Notes: generated by a model not told the origin, from the letters alone. Numbered from the stretch's first letter, positions 13,108-25,171 are shown. The stretch is DNA of 64,000 nt from Myrmaecium sp. VS I D KN 1 (GCA_019775845.1 JADQAV010000003.1:558001-622000), one strand, 5' to 3'. Numbers and translations: made by a program.

Positions 13108-13308
13108 TAGTCCTGGTGGGGGTCGAACTGGCGTCCTCCGTTAGCCTCTCTGCACCCAACCAATCATCATCGGGAGATTTTTCACTTACCCCACGACATT
13201 CGCATCACTTCGAATCGAACGAAGAACAAGTCTGTCATACGGGACGGCGATCCGAGGAGGATCACGTTCGCGTATAAGAACGACGCGCTACCACTGCGCC
13301 ACAGGACT
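13108..13308 (-). tRNA. Putative tRNA-Ile(UAU) with a 129-nt intron; T arm mispaired, possibly a pseudogene
   Basis: Minus strand. Acceptor stem AGTCCTG pairs 7/7 with CAGGACT, discriminator A. The D arm GCGC/GCGC with loop AGTGGTA is perfect. Anticodon stem TCGTT pairs with AACGG (one G-U). Anticodon loop CTTATA gives anticodon UAU. 5' exon 13308-13273, intron 13272-13144, 3' exon 13143-13108. The defect is the T arm: GCCAG on the 5' side and CCCAC on the 3' side pair at only 2 of 5 positions, although the loop TTCGACC is nearly canonical. The intron is unusually long and itself contains a perfect T-arm-like hairpin (13224-13208: CTTCG, loop TTCGATT, CGAAG). tRNA-Ile(UAU) does carry an intron in yeast, which supports the identity, but function is uncertain. 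Confidence 0.45.
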
Positions 13309-15251
13309 TTTCTGTTCGTTTGGTTAGGGGGTGTTGTTTTTGAAGGGGTTTATGTAGGTGCGTTTTTTCGTCTCGCCCGACTTGGCGCTCGGATGAGTCG
13401 GCGCCTCGGAGGTTTTTGGGTGCCGATGTCCGCGCCCGCGCCCACGTCCGCGCCCTGAGGGGATGGGATGGATGGATGGATGGTTCTGGACGGCCCCGTG
13501 GTTCAGCGTCAAGGGAGCGTCATCTGCGTTTTGGGCGGGAGAGATCTGTGATGGCATGGGATGGCAAAGGGGGGATTGGCATCTGATTACTGCGAGATCA
13601 CTGGTCATGCGAAGATGCAAATGTTCGGATTCCTGATTACACAATATTGTCATCTTGCGACGAGCTGGACGTTGAATTCCTTGGTTCGGACGAAGGAACG
13701 AGTACGAGTGCGGGCTGTGAGCCTTGACCTTCCTCTCTCACTTCACGCCGCTGAAGTAGCGGATTACACCTCACTGTTATTTCCATAAAATCCTTTCCAC
13801 GCGAGCTCTGTATTCCCCTCGGCCGTAACATCAGTCCAACGATGAAGAAAAAATCTCTTCCTGTCTCCGCTGCGCGAGAGGAGGACCGTTGTCTATGGAG
13901 AAGGTAGGTGGTAGTGAGCTAGTAGGTGAAAAAGCACGGAGCACGTCTCCACGCTCTCGCTTGGGCTCGGCAAAGACCAAAGCTGATGAGCTCGGGCAGC
14001 ACGCAGCTCGATCTTTTCGGCTTGGCCGGACGAAGGAAAAAGAGATCGGAAGTGCAGATCGGCCACCTCGGAGGACTTGAGCGCAGCGACGGAACGATAC
14101 CGCGGAGGAACGAGGTCGATACCGCAGCGACCGATCAAGCGGCTGCTGTTCTCCGCCGTTGATGTTTGGAACAGGAACGGGGTTGCTTTTGGGAAGCTTC
14201 CCATCCCGTCCGCAAGAACCTGTCCGGGGCCCGGATGTTTTTCCTTCCAGGCCCCGTCGCTCGCTCGGGCACCCTCGGCTGCCGGATGGATGCGGTAACT
14301 AAGCCTTAAGAGTGGAGGGGATTGGACCGGCCGAGGAGGGACGGTGATCGCGTGCCGCACCGCCAGCCATCGGTCCTGCCCGCTCGCTCGCTCTGCTCTG
14401 CGCTGCGCTGGTCTGACAGCGAGACGCCGCGGGCCGGATTTGGCGATGCACTCCATGCTGCTGGTAAACATGAACAACATGGTGACGGCGAGGGAAGATG
14501 AGGGTATTTGGTGAGCTACGTATAGACCGGCATATCGAGGTGATGCGCGATGATCGTATGGAATCACCATCGATACGGTTCCTCCGCCTCGATCTCTTCA
14601 AGTGACGAGCGACCTGTGAGATCAAGGTCCAAGGTTGGTCCCTTGCTTGCCAGTCCCTTCCAGCATCATTCGTAAGCAGGACTTGCTGGACGCCGGCGCC
14701 CGCGCGTAACGAGACAAGTGATCCCGGGCCTGTCGCCCTTTAACCCCGTTCGCTCCCGTCCAGTCGCAGTCGGGTCGGCACTTCGGGCTCGCTCAACGCC
14801 CGCATGCTGTCACTCCAGATCGTCACTGCTGCTGCTTCCCAATCTCCGTCTTCCGGCGCCTTCCCACCATACCGCTTTCTTCCCTCCGCATAACATAATC
14901 ACAACAAAACATTCCTCCTCCCTTGCTTGCTTGCATTCGCGCCTCAGAGCTTACGTCGCCGCCCGTCGTCTTCCCTGCTTCATCACCATCTTCCCCCCAT
15001 ATTCCACCCTTTGGTCATCTCTTATCCTCCTTTGTGCCGCCCTTGGCTTTGTACGCTGCCTTGTGTGACCTCACCACTGGAAACTTCGACCACGCTCGCT
15101 GCTGCATCTTTCTTACTCCACCCCGAAACCACCTGGGATTGCCGTTACAAGAGGTCGCACGCCCAGTCGCAGCACCTCCGCATCCTTCCCACACCTCGAT
15201 CGCCATATCGCACTCCCTCACCCCGCATCGCGTCCGGCCTTCCGCTTCATC
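13309..15251. other. Intergenic: upstream region and leader of the PAP2 gene
   Basis: Contains a GGAT tetranucleotide run at about 13461-13493 and a long pyrimidine-rich stretch from about 14,700 to the start codon at 15252 that probably includes promoter and 5' UTR. The 225-codon minus-strand open frame 13893-14570 has no recognisable motif. Nothing else supported. Confidence 0.5.
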
Positions 15252-16774
15252 ATGGGTGTAGGCGCGCTGGTAGAACCGCTCGTCGTGGTGACGCTGCTCT
15301 TCGGTGGCACCTATGTCAACCGCAACACGAACTACCGCATGTTTCCCTCCCGACGGGACCGCCGAAGTCAAGGCGACACCAACGCTCACCGTGACGGCTC
15401 TCCCGACAGCCTAGAGTCCGGATTGCGCTCCCCGACGCTCGACGAGCCGTTGCTCGGGGACGGGACCCGCGCCAGCTCGCCGTCGCTGCTGGGAAAGCAA
15501 GAGCCGAAGTGGAGGAAGCGCGAAATTCGCCTGCTTGGGATGCGGAAGGAAGTCACCTCACCAAACACCAGGGTCTTCAGGGATCGGTTATTGAGCCGGC
15601 TGCTGCAAAAGTTCCCGTTCCTGGTGGAAGCTTGGTACTGGGCCTTGATCTATTGGGTAAGATGCTCCCCCCTTCCCCACGGGGAGGAAGGCTGCGTTGC
15701 CGCGGACATCCGGGCTAATTCAATCTCAGGTCTATCAACTGGGTCGTGCCTTCACTGCCGTGAACCTCATTGATGAGGGTACGGTCAACGTTGCTCGCCG
15801 ACATGCCCTCCAGCTTATTCACCTCGAGCAGCGGCTGCACCTCTTCGTTGAGCTCGATATCCAGGGCTGGTTCCTGAAGCACCCGTTCCTGATGCTCTGG
15901 ACCAACCGCATCTACTCCTTCATTCATATCCCAGGCACCATCCTCTTCCTCGTCTGGCTTTACTACTACACCACCACCCGTAACCGTGTCGACCTGCCGG
16001 AGCCGAACAAGCCCATCGGCGAGGCTGATGGCTCACCCGCCGGACCTCGTCTCTACGAGGCTCGTCGCCGCACCATGGCCGTCTGCAACCTCGTCGCCTT
16101 CATTGTCTTCACGCTCTGGCCCTGCATGCCTCCCCGCCTGCTGAGCGACCCTGACGCGGAAGGTCCCGGAGCCGAGGAGGGCCGCTCCTACGGCTTCGTC
16201 GACACCGTCCACGGCGAGAACGGCGAAAGCAGCGTCTGGACGCAGAACAAGTTCTGCAACCAATACGGTAAGCACCCATCCACCTCGCCTCTTTGTCTCG
16301 TCACTTCATCTGACTCTCTCCGCCTTAGCCGCCATGCCCTCTTTGCACTTCGGCTACTCCCTCCTCATCGGCCTCACCATCCTCTCCATCCCCCTGGCCC
16401 CGCAGCACCGCCGCTCCCGCACCCTCACGCTCTTCCGCGGCCGTCTCCGCATGCGCCTGCCCTCTCCCCGCCGCCTCCTCTGCCTCGCCGTCGGCATCGC
16501 CTACCCGCTCACCATCCTGATCGCCATCATCGCCACGGCCAACCACTTCGTTCTCGACGCAGTCGCCGGCAGCATCGTCTGCGGCATCGCCTGGTCGGGC
16601 AACAAGGTGCTGCTGAACTTGCTCCCGCTTGAGGATTACTTCCTTTGGTGCGTGCGCATCCATAAGCCTGTCCGTCATGATGCGAGTGAGTGGCGGCGGG
16701 CGGATGGCGATGAGGAGGATGCGTGGGAACGCGAGGATGGGTGGGATAAGAGTCCGAGGGTTCTTGTGAACTGA
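15252..16774 (+). CDS. PAP2-superfamily integral membrane protein (PAP2_3, inositolphosphotransferase/phosphatase-like)
   Basis: Probably hydrolyses or transfers a lipid-phosphate group in an endomembrane; the family includes Aur1-like enzymes, but the substrate here is unknown. Exons 15252-15656, 15730-16267 and 16329-16774 give 462 aa. Introns 15657-15729 (GTAAGA...CAG, phase 0) and 16268-16328 (GTAAGC...TTAG, phase 1). An N-terminal hydrophobic segment (residues about 6-20) is followed by a polar Ser-rich loop, then several membrane segments (PGTILFLVWLYYY; CNLVAFIVFTLWP; GYSLLIGLTILSIPL; LAVGIAYPLTILIAIIATA). Catalytic PAP2 motifs: AAMPSLHFGYS (general acid His), formed across the exon 2/3 junction, and ATANHFVLDAVAG (nucleophile His and Asp). 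The C-terminus is acidic and hydrophilic. The motif across the splice junction makes the gene model firm. Confidence 0.92.
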
Positions 16775-19700
16775 TCTCGATCTTGATGCGCCTTTTGAGT
16801 GTTGTTGTTTTTGGACTCACTTGAATGGGTTTCTTGGAAAGTACGCACGATGCATTTGTCTTTCTTGTCTCCCTGTCTGTTGGAAAGACTCGTGGATGGA
16901 GTTGAGAGAGTGTGGGTGTGGGTGTGGGAGTGAGAGAGAGGTGAAGGGAAAGGGGCGGGGAGGTCGGTTATTGGAGAAGAGAACCAACCGCTGTCGTCGC
17001 CTTTGGATCGGACGGGAGAACCTCTAGCATCGGCACCATCACCGCACCTGTTTTCTCTTTTTCTCGGAACTATTCTCTCATCTGGCCGGGACGACTTGAA
17101 GGCAGGAAGGGTTGGGCCTGGCGGGATTCTCATACCAATCGTTTCCCCCCTGTTCTCCTTCTTTCCCCCTCGTTTATTCCCCTTTTGAACATCGCCTCTA
17201 TACATCATCATCATCATCGTCATCATGTCCTTTTCTTCCTCTCTCTTCCGGGTCACCTTATCACGTCATTCCTCCTTTTCCCTCAGTAATTAGTAATGAT
17301 GCGTGTTAATTTACTTTGGGGGTGTCATCCTTCTTTATCTTTTTACCTCTTTTCTACGTCTTTTCTTTCCTCTTCCTCTTCTTGTTCTGCTTCTGCTGCT
17401 GCTGCTGCTTTGTGAGATGTGAGTTGGGATGCGATGGCCGTGCACACACTTCACGGTGACCTTGGTATCTACTGGAGCTTTTCTCGATCTCGAGGGGAGG
17501 GCGTTTGTGAGTTTGCGGTCTAATGCAGTGGATTGTGGCTAGGGATGTGTAGGTTTGATGGGTGGGCTTAATGGGCGGGCTGTGCATGTATGTAGATGGT
17601 GCTGTTGTGGGTGTGGATTAGGGGAATGTGAGGATAGTGATGGTGATGGTGATGGTGTTGGATGCACGCTTTCCTTTCTCCTTTTTCCTTTCGGGATGGA
17701 TGGATGGATTTGAGCTCCTGTGACTTGACCTCGTTGTTTGGCCCTTATGACTGGTTGTTGCGGTCGTCGTCGTTTGATATCCTAATATTCCGCTTGGACG
17801 GATGGCATCCGTCGTCGTTTATACCTATATCCACCCAATTTGGAATTTTTAAATTGGACTTTGAGCATGATTCACTCACTTCCTCACGCATGTCATGTTA
17901 TGTACATCTTATGTGTATGTGATTAGATCAAACCTCTGCTGGCGGTGACATCCCAGAAATTTTTATTTTTCAATTTTCTTCCTCTTCTTTCACGGTTTTT
18001 TTTTTCTTTATATTTGCTATATGTATCAGACCGAACTATACAAACTACTATATACTAGTATATCCTACCGAAGCTCAAACATCTCCCCTCACATCCCGCG
18101 TTCCGCTTCCATTTACTTACTAATTTATCTTATCTCTCACCTCTTCCCCTATGCTCCTAGAATCCATCATCCGCGGGCTGAAAGGGGGGTGGGGGAGAAC
18201 GGAGGCAGTAGTTACAGTACCGGAATACACCCTCTATATCCGTACCCGCCAGCGCGCGGGCGGGGTGCAAGGATGCGTTCTGTATGGATCTGCATGCACT
18301 GCACTGCATGCATGCACCACACAGCACATCCCCAACCGCCCGCCATGCATCCCCAACCTACATAAATAAATAACCCGCAGCGAATCACAACCCCAGCCCG
18401 CCCCCAAAAGAGAAAAACCCAGAAGAGCGCAGCAGGACCGTCGAACGTAGCGGCCCGTACCATGCATGGGATGGTGGTCACTTGACTGCCAGGACTGACG
18501 GGCCTTCGGAGCGTGCTGGGAGGGAGGGAGGGAGGGGGTGAGGAGCGGAGCAGAGCCCGCTGGGTTAGTTGAATACCTACGATGACTAGGTACTCTGGTT
18601 ATACATACTACTTCCTTTGCGGCAGTGCGGCGGCTGGTGGTTCGCGTTGCTTTATTTATACCTGTCTGTTTAGACGCATGCGGGCGAGCGAAGAGGCGGA
18701 CGAGCGAGCGGGCGATGAGCGATGAGCGACGAGTAATGAGCGACGAGCGACAGCGGGCAAGCGACGAGTGGGCAAGCGACGAGCACCTCAGGCGAGCAAC
18801 GAGCGCCCTCCGCCCTCCGCCCTCTGCCCTCCGCCCCATGCTGCAGGTGCTGGTTGGTCGGTTGGTCGGTGAGTGCATGCCGTTCCTCGAGCAAGCTTGT
18901 ACTGTCCTGATCGGCCCCAATATATAAAATACGAGGTACGGCATCGACGACGGTCTTACTACTTGATTGGTTTGTCCGATGCGCTTTGTTTGTTGCACCG
19001 TCTGCCTCGCTGAGGAAGCTCGGAAGAAAGAGAGAGGGTACTATAAGCTGGCATTGAATGATGAGATGAGGCTGAAGAAGGGCGAGGCGAGAGGTTTCTT
19101 GGAGCATTCGCATATAGCAACGCATATAACCGCCAGGCCGCCAAAAAAAGCCCTGCAGTAGCACATCACTCCCAGAGATATCATCCCACTCCCTTTCTCC
19201 ACTCAGTGAGCAAAAAGACTAAGAAGGCTCATATAAGCCGTTAAAAACAAAAACATACAGCAGCAGGGATTCGCTAATGGTCACCCACTTAACTACTAAT
19301 CTGCCGGTAGGCTGCTTAACTTTGGAAGAGCGGACGGGGTTCCGTGTTCTCAGCCTCCTATGGCCGTATGTGATGGGATTGTTGTGATTCATGGTATAAG
19401 AATGCTGGATCCGTGAGCCTCGAGCGGACGTCTGCTCTTCGTGCTGGCGTGTACCAAGGCTTACAAAGGGTACGTACTCGTGCAAACCAGGGCCGTTTTC
19501 ACTTCGTGAATGTATTGATGAAGAGCTCGATTGTGAGACAAGAAGATATTGAAGAACTGTCACTGGTCGAATGTGATCCCCAGCCTGGGTGAACTACATG
19601 CTGACCACACGACTCAGGAACACACCTTTCTATCCAGAAAAGAAAAAGTGTTGTAATCTGAAAAAGACCCCTAACATGCCCTTCCCGCGACAAGACCTCA

Positions 19701-19882
19701 CTTCTTCTTCGTCGTCACATACACTGAGGATAGCATGGCCGTTGCAGTAACCCAATGAAAAAAGAGATCACCTCTCCATGAAACCAGCCAAACGTAAAAG
19801 AAAAAGAAAAGATCAAAGCAAGATGCTCCCCACCACAACCCACCCAGGCAACCAAGACAACGCCGGCAAAAAAAAGCAGTCA
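16775..19882. other. Intergenic, rich in simple repeats
   Basis: 3' flank of the PAP2 gene and spacer before the tRNA pair. Holds a CAT run near 17,200, a TGC run at 17388-17410, a GTGATG run at about 17637-17657, a GGGA run at 18518-18538 and the GCGA-rich repeat at 18690-18812. The 254-codon minus-strand frame at 18234-18998 is repeat-derived. No gene recognised. Confidence 0.5.
18690..18812. repeat. Degenerate tandem repeat of GAGCGAC/GCGATGAGC units
   Basis: About 120 bp in which 7-9-nt units (GAGCGAC, GAGCGAT, CAAGCGACGAGT) recur with small changes, followed by short CCGCCCTC and GGTTGGTC repeats up to about 18,870. Read directly. No coding or structural role evident. Confidence 0.6.
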
Positions 19883-20004
19883 GGGCCACTCCGAGATTTG
19901 AACTCGGGACCTCTTACATTTGGGAAATGTCCCAGGAGGGGGAATGCCCCCACTGGAGCAATTTGCAACCCGAAGCAAGAATCATACGACTAGACCAAGT
20001 GGCC
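19883..20004 (-). tRNA. tRNA-Pro(CGG) with a 50-nt intron
   Basis: Minus strand. Acceptor GGCCACT pairs perfectly with AGTGGCC; discriminator C. D arm GTCT...TGAT, anticodon stem CTTGC with GTAAG (one G-U), loop TTCGGG giving anticodon CGG, variable loop AGGTC, T arm CCGAG-TTCAAAT-CTCGG perfect. 5' exon 20004-19969, intron 19968-19919, 3' exon 19918-19883. The intron contains a GGGGG/CCCCC hairpin. Internal A and B boxes are intact. Identity is firm. Confidence 0.92.
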
Positions 20005-20381
20005 GGGAGAGTATGAAGCAAGCAGAGACGGTGATTCCCGGAGTGGACTCCGGGAGGGTTGGCTTGTTTCGATAGGGGTGCTGTCGTCAGCGAGGTTTAT
20101 ATCGTTTGAAAGAAGGAGAGAGGATGGGAGGGGTGGTGTGCGGTGGGGCTGGGTGGGGCTGGGCGGGGCTCTTTTTCTTTCGGCGCAGAGGGATTCGGAT
20201 GGGAAGGACGAGAAGGACGAGAGTAGCAAGCAGATCTTCTGCGTTAAAGAAGGAGTCGGCAGAGGAGGAAAAAGCGAGAGGGTGAGAAAAGATCCCACAA
20301 CCAAGGCAAAAAGGAAAAAACGACCCTTAAGCCAACTACAGCCAGCATGACCCATAGTCAAGAAAAGGGCAAAAAGGGATG
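20005..20381. other. Spacer between two tRNA genes
   Basis: 377 bp, purine-rich on the plus strand, separating two minus-strand intron-bearing tRNA genes. A T-run on the minus strand for Pol III termination is expected just below 20382 (A-rich AAAAAGGG at about 20370). No gene seen. Confidence 0.4.
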
Positions 20382-20474
20382 TACTCGGACCGAGACTTGA
20401 ACTCGGGACCTTCAGTGCGCAATGTTTAAGATTGCATGTTAGACTGACGTGATAACCAACTACACCATCCGAGC
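20382..20474 (-). tRNA. tRNA-Val(AAC) with a 19-nt intron
   Basis: Minus strand. Acceptor GCTCGGA with TCCGAGT (first pair G-U), discriminator A; anticodon stem TCAGT/ACTGA perfect; loop CTAACA gives anticodon AAC; variable loop AGGTC; T arm CCGAG-TTCAAGT-CTCGG perfect. 5' exon 20474-20437, intron 20436-20418, 3' exon 20417-20382. Shares the variable loop and the CCGAG/CTCGG T stem with the neighbouring tRNA-Pro. Same strand, about 380 bp apart, each presumably an independent Pol III unit. Confidence 0.93.
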
Positions 20475-21375
20475 TGGGTACTTGTTAGAAGTTTCTGTTC
20501 CTGCATTGTACATATGGTCGTATCCTGAGGAGGCAAGGCTGCTGCTATATCATTCTTCTTCTCTTCTGCTCCATCCTAGAAGAGGAGTGAGTGAGACGAG
20601 GCGAGGAAAAAAGAGCAGCCTGTGAATTACGGATATTCCTTTTCTTCCTTCTCCTCTTCTTTTACTCTTGGTGCTTCTTCCCACTAATGATTCATCCTAT
20701 ACTTCATCAACCCTTACCAAAGAAAAAGAAAAAATATAAAATAAAATAATCAAAAAGAAAACCTAAGCACCGGAGAACAGAAAGGTAATGAGGTTAAAAT
20801 AATCTCAACTAATTGCCCAGGTAAAACCAAAAAGAGGGAGAAGAGAGGACGTATCGTCGAACCACAAACAGAACGGGTATATGGGTGTATGTTACTTAGA
20901 CTTCATCCCTCACTCTTCCGCCGCCGCCCTCAACCCCTCCGTTGAACGAGGAGGGAAGTAAGCAAGCAATCCCACGCCTCCCCATACATACACATGCAGC
21001 ATAAACTTCATCGTCACACTCTTATCCTTCGTTATCACTGAGCATATACCACGCTATCCTTCCTACCTCCCCCTGCCCTTCCGCTTCACCGCATATCATA
21101 CTGATTTTCATATCATACTTTCTCAGACCTCCTCCGCCACGCTTTTGCGTTCAGTCTCTATAGATGCTAGAAAAGGGTGATCATGATTTCGTTGAAAGAC
21201 GCCACCGAAAGGAGAAAAAAAGGAAAAACCAGAGCGCCAGACAGAAGCCGCAGAGTCCTTAGGGGGCTGGCGCAGAGAGAAGAAGAGGAAAAGAGAACAA
21301 AGGCGCCCATGGTGCCATTTCCCGTCTATGGTCAGGAGAGGAAGTGAAAAAAAAGCAAAAGAGGAAAGAAAAACA
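20475..21375. other. Intergenic between tRNA-Val and the AIM6-like gene
   Basis: 900 bp, A-rich near 20,720-20,840. Probably carries the 3' end of the minus-strand AIM6-like transcript. No ORF with recognisable features. Confidence 0.4.
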
Positions 21376-22860
21376 TCACTCCCCCTCCCCGCCCCCCCTT
21401 CTCCCTCCACCAACCACATCCCTCACCCCCACCAACTCATCCACCCCCACCACATCCGCCCCCTCCTCCACCAGCACGCGCGCAACCCCATCCCGCAACC
21501 CCGCCGGCCATCCCGGGGTCCCCCAATACCGCACCTTCAAGCCACGCGCATGCGCCGCGCGCACCTGCTCGCGAACGCGACGGCGCATGTCGAGGGAGAA
21601 CGTCCGGCCCGGCCAGAGGCGCGCGATGCTCTTCTTGAAGCTGACGCTGGCGTAGAAGGAGGTGGAAGGGTCGAAGACGGCGTCCGGGCCGACGCCGATG
21701 AGGCCTTGGCCGCCGCGGGTGCGGGAGGCGTCGAGGGTGGCCGGGGTGGCGCTGAGTGCGGCGAGTGGCGCGTCGAAGAAGATGTCCCGTCGGCTGGCGT
21801 GGGGGGCGGGGGCGGGCGCGGTGAGTAGGTCGAAGGGCGCGGCGCCGGTGGCGACGATGGTGAGGGGGCCCCGGTGCAGGGTTTGCGTGGTGGTGTTGTA
21901 GTAGGTGAGGTAGCCGGCGGCGCGGAGGGGTTCGAGGGCGGCGCGCAGGTGTGGGAGGAGGCTTGGTCCGTCGGTTTTGAAGTCGATGAGGAGGGTGAGG
22001 GGTTGGGTGGGTGCGGCGGTGAAGACGCCGTGGGTGGGTTCGGTGGTGCTGTTGGCGTCCGGGTTGGCGGCGCGGAGGAGGTGCATGAGCGGGTCGAGGT
22101 AGAGGGCGGAGAGGGTGCGGTTGCGGACGAGGGAGTGGGTGGTGTGGCCGACGTAGAGCGGGTCTGGGGCGGAGGGGTTGAATGGGACGGCCGGGTCGTC
22201 GGGAAAGTGCCAGATGTCGGCTTCGACGGAGATGCAGCCGGCTTGGAGGGCGGAGAGGAGGGGGATCCGGCGCCAGTAGTCGTTGTGGGAGTGGCAGGGG
22301 ATGGGTTCGACGCCTTCGGTGATGGAGCCGGGGTACTGTGCGAGGTAGTCGAGTGGATAGAGAGGAGGCACCCAACTGGCAAGTGCGGGAGGGAGGTGGA
22401 TAGGTTCGTTCCAGAATAGGGGGCCCAGCGCGATGAGGCCGCTGATGATGCGGAGGAAAATGCTGGAGCCGTGTGAGTCTAGGTGGCCCATGAGGTTTGG
22501 TGGAGCGGAAAGCACTTACAAGCCAGAGAAGGTCAACAACGGCATCCCGACGCATATCCATATCGCCCAACCGCTCGATCTGCTGCTCCGCGAGCTCGCA
22601 CCCACCTTCTCGCCGTAATGCTCCTCGCCTTTCCGCTTCTCCAGACTAATCCGTCTCTTCATGCCTTTCCAGGTCCACTTAGCCTGTTTCTCTGGCTGTC
22701 CGACAAAACACGAGCCGTCCTCCAAGATCGGTGCCTTCTCCAACGATTCATGGCTGTCCTCCGACGCGCTGGAAGAGGTGGTGGAAGAGCGCGAGCGGCT
22801 GTAGGCCGGGAATGGTTCCACTCGAATCGAGTTGCCCTGCGTCCGCACCGTTGAGGCCAT
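21376..22860 (-). CDS. AIM6: AIM6-like PLC-type phosphodiesterase, membrane-anchored
   Basis: Belongs to the fungal family of yeast Aim6 (altered inheritance of mitochondria), a glycerophosphodiesterase-like TIM barrel of unknown substrate. Exons 22860-22520 and 22462-21376 give 475 aa; the intron 22463-22519 (GTAAGT...CAG) joins phase 2 and is preferred over a CTAG acceptor at 22479 because only it keeps frame. An N-terminal Ser-rich cytosolic segment is followed by a membrane anchor at about residues 97-115 (GWAIWICVGMPLLTFSG), then the catalytic domain with CHSHNDYWRRIPL, SVEADIWHF, LTLLIDFKT and GLKVRYWGTPGWP. The start ATG 22860 has purine at -3 and G at +4; ATG 22866 just upstream is possible. 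Exon 2 is extremely GC-rich, so long shadow frames exist on both strands. Confidence 0.9.
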
Positions 22861-25171
22861 CGTCATTCGTGCGCTAAGCCATAAGAGAGCGCAGGTGCGC
22901 CACACTGTCTCCGAGCCCTCGTCAAAAGTCGGCTGTCGCTTGGCGTGCCTCAGTGCCTTGATGAGGACAATCGCAATGAAGAGAAACGAGAAAAAGAGTG
23001 AATCGAGAAGAGGAGAAGAGGAGAGGATAATGGAAGAGGGTATTGAGTGAGGGATTTGAGGAAGAAGGGTTGCGGGAATATATGGGAGAAAGAGGGTTTC
23101 AGTGAGTGAGCGAAATTTCCCCCTGCAAACCGCCCTTCCCTGGTGTTGCCTTCCTTGTGAAGATCTTCCCGCGGCGCCAGGGACACGCGGATTTTGTGGG
23201 GAGGCGTCTAGACGGGCGAAGAAGCGCTGCGTATCCGGTTTTTATGCCTTCAGTGGCGGTCCTCTAGTGAAATATATAGCAACAGGAGGCGGGGGGGCGT
23301 TGAAGGAGGGAAGATGGGGGAAAATATGGAAATGGAGATGATTGGGGGTTGAGTGAGTGGTTTTGTTGCGCGTTTTCCTGTCACCTCGTGCCTGTGCCTG
23401 GGTTGAAGTCGCAGTTTCGGACAGGTGACGCCGTGCAAATTGCGAAACTCGGAATGACGGCCAGGGAGGTGGGCGACGATGTGTGTTTCAGTGCATTTGC
23501 AATGCGTGTTGGAAGTGGAGGACTTTTGAAGAGCAGGCTAGGTGGATGCTCCTTTTGGGTCGGGTTGTTCTTCCAACCTTTTGACAACGACGCACTCTGC
23601 CTCCTTGACGGGATGCTATATCGAACGGTCGGTGGGGTGGTGCGGGATGGATGAGGCTGAGCTGCTCTGACAATCGTACGTCAAGCGAGAGGCGAGTCGC
23701 AACTCACAAGATGATACCTAGCGAGCGACAATCGCAATAATCACGGCGCGCTGGTGACGGAGGATGGAGTGGAGAAAGAGGGTCGGGTGTGTCGGTGAGA
23801 GGGATGCAAAAGGACAGAGAACAGGAAGGCTGATAAGCATGGAAAGAAGCTTGATGTGGGGATGGACGGACGCTGTGCGGTCTGGAGTACAGTATATCTG
23901 CTCCGCCTCCACCTATCCGCAGCCCGGGAAGAGGGAGTTATTATCGTCCTCTTTAAATGATCTTGCGGAGGAGCGAGCAGCATCCGTTTGAATAACGATA
24001 GCTGCAATAGTACAGTACCAACCTCACTCTCCCCACACCGCACACGCGAATCCATCACCTCCTCTCACACACGAAGAGCCATGCTGCCCACATGCTTCAA
24101 CATGACTCTCCTCGCCATCACGCACGCCTCCATTTCCCATCCTCTTGTTGGTCCAAAGAGAAGCAAAACACCACATGATAACCTCTCCCATCCCATCCCC
24201 TTGTATACCCACACTGTCAATCCCCCCCACGCATCTCTGCCGTGCAGGCACGATGGACGCTGATTCGACCGTGAGCGAGACCCGTGGCGGGGGGTATAAC
24301 ACTAGAGTTATTAGTGGGTTTGTAGAAGATGGGGCAGCGATGGCGGCGGCGGTGGAGGCGGAGAAGGAGGAGACGAAAAGAAATAGCATTATGGAGCCCG
24401 CAAGCCAGCCCACCGCAACCGAGGTGGCTCCCCCCGGATTGCGCGTCGCGAAGAAGAGGCTACATCTCCACCTATCACCATCGTCGTCGCTGTCATCGCA
24501 CGTCGTCGTGCCTCGTCAATCCACACACGCTCGACCGTTGTTGAGAATAGATATTCTTGGTTCGACTGTCATGTCGCCATGATTTCATGCATGTCAAGCC
24601 GTTTCTTTTGTGTGCCTGCAAGGGGGAGAGAAGATGGAGCACGTAGAAAAAGGTTCACTGGGAAAGCCACAATCCTTCCCGGCCACTGGAGACTCCCACG
24701 TGCCTGTCGGTGATGCATGCAGTGGCTGTGTGGATGCTTGGAGTTTGATGAGAGAGTGTGGGTGCCTGAATGGATGAATGTCTTACTTCCTGATGCCTTA
24801 ATGCCTGCATGCCTGATGCCAGTGTCTTCCGCTGCCTGACGCCGTTATCGATAGGTCCTTTCTTGGCATCGACGGCGGGACCCTTGCAGCTTTTGGTTTC
24901 CGTCCGAAAAAAAGATACCAACTACGCTCATAACGTCCGCATATTCACCACTAACTCCACCACGCTTCTTCTTCCTACTACGCAAGATCCCTCCCATTGC
25001 TGTCTGAGCTTGTGAACGCAGGAACCTTGGCGCCCGGAAAGAAGGCGAAAAGCAGCCGGTCTTCCTCAACTCCGTTGGAGTCTCCGTTAAACGACGCCGA
25101 CACGACTTGAAAGTTGAAGAGGAGGGAAACGGAGTGAGGATATATATACCCGAGAGAAGGAAGAATCGAGA
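22861..25171. other. Divergent intergenic region (AIM6-like / basic nucleolar-like gene)
   Basis: 2.3 kb between divergent genes. Contains several short open frames (for example 24145-24582 plus) without domains or splice partners. TATATATACC at about 25139-25148, some 25 bp upstream of the start codon at 25172, is a TATA-like stretch on the plus side; TATATAGC near 23270 could serve the minus side. No RNA gene seen. Confidence 0.45.

Noticed and set aside
13893-14570. 225-codon minus-strand open frame as a gene
   Set aside because: No recognisable motif, no splice-linked neighbours, and low-complexity composition; it lies in the PAP2 upstream region.
18234-18998. 254-codon minus-strand open frame
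   Set aside because: Runs through simple repeats (Arg/Ser-rich products of the GCGA repeat) and has no domain.
21437-22570. Long Pro/Arg-rich frames overlapping the AIM6-like exon on both strands
   Set aside because: Shadow frames caused by extreme GC content; the AIM6-like frame carries the conserved catalytic motifs.
24145-24582. Possible small gene with a Met at about 24253
   Set aside because: Short acidic start followed by Ser/His repeats; no splice partner, no motif.
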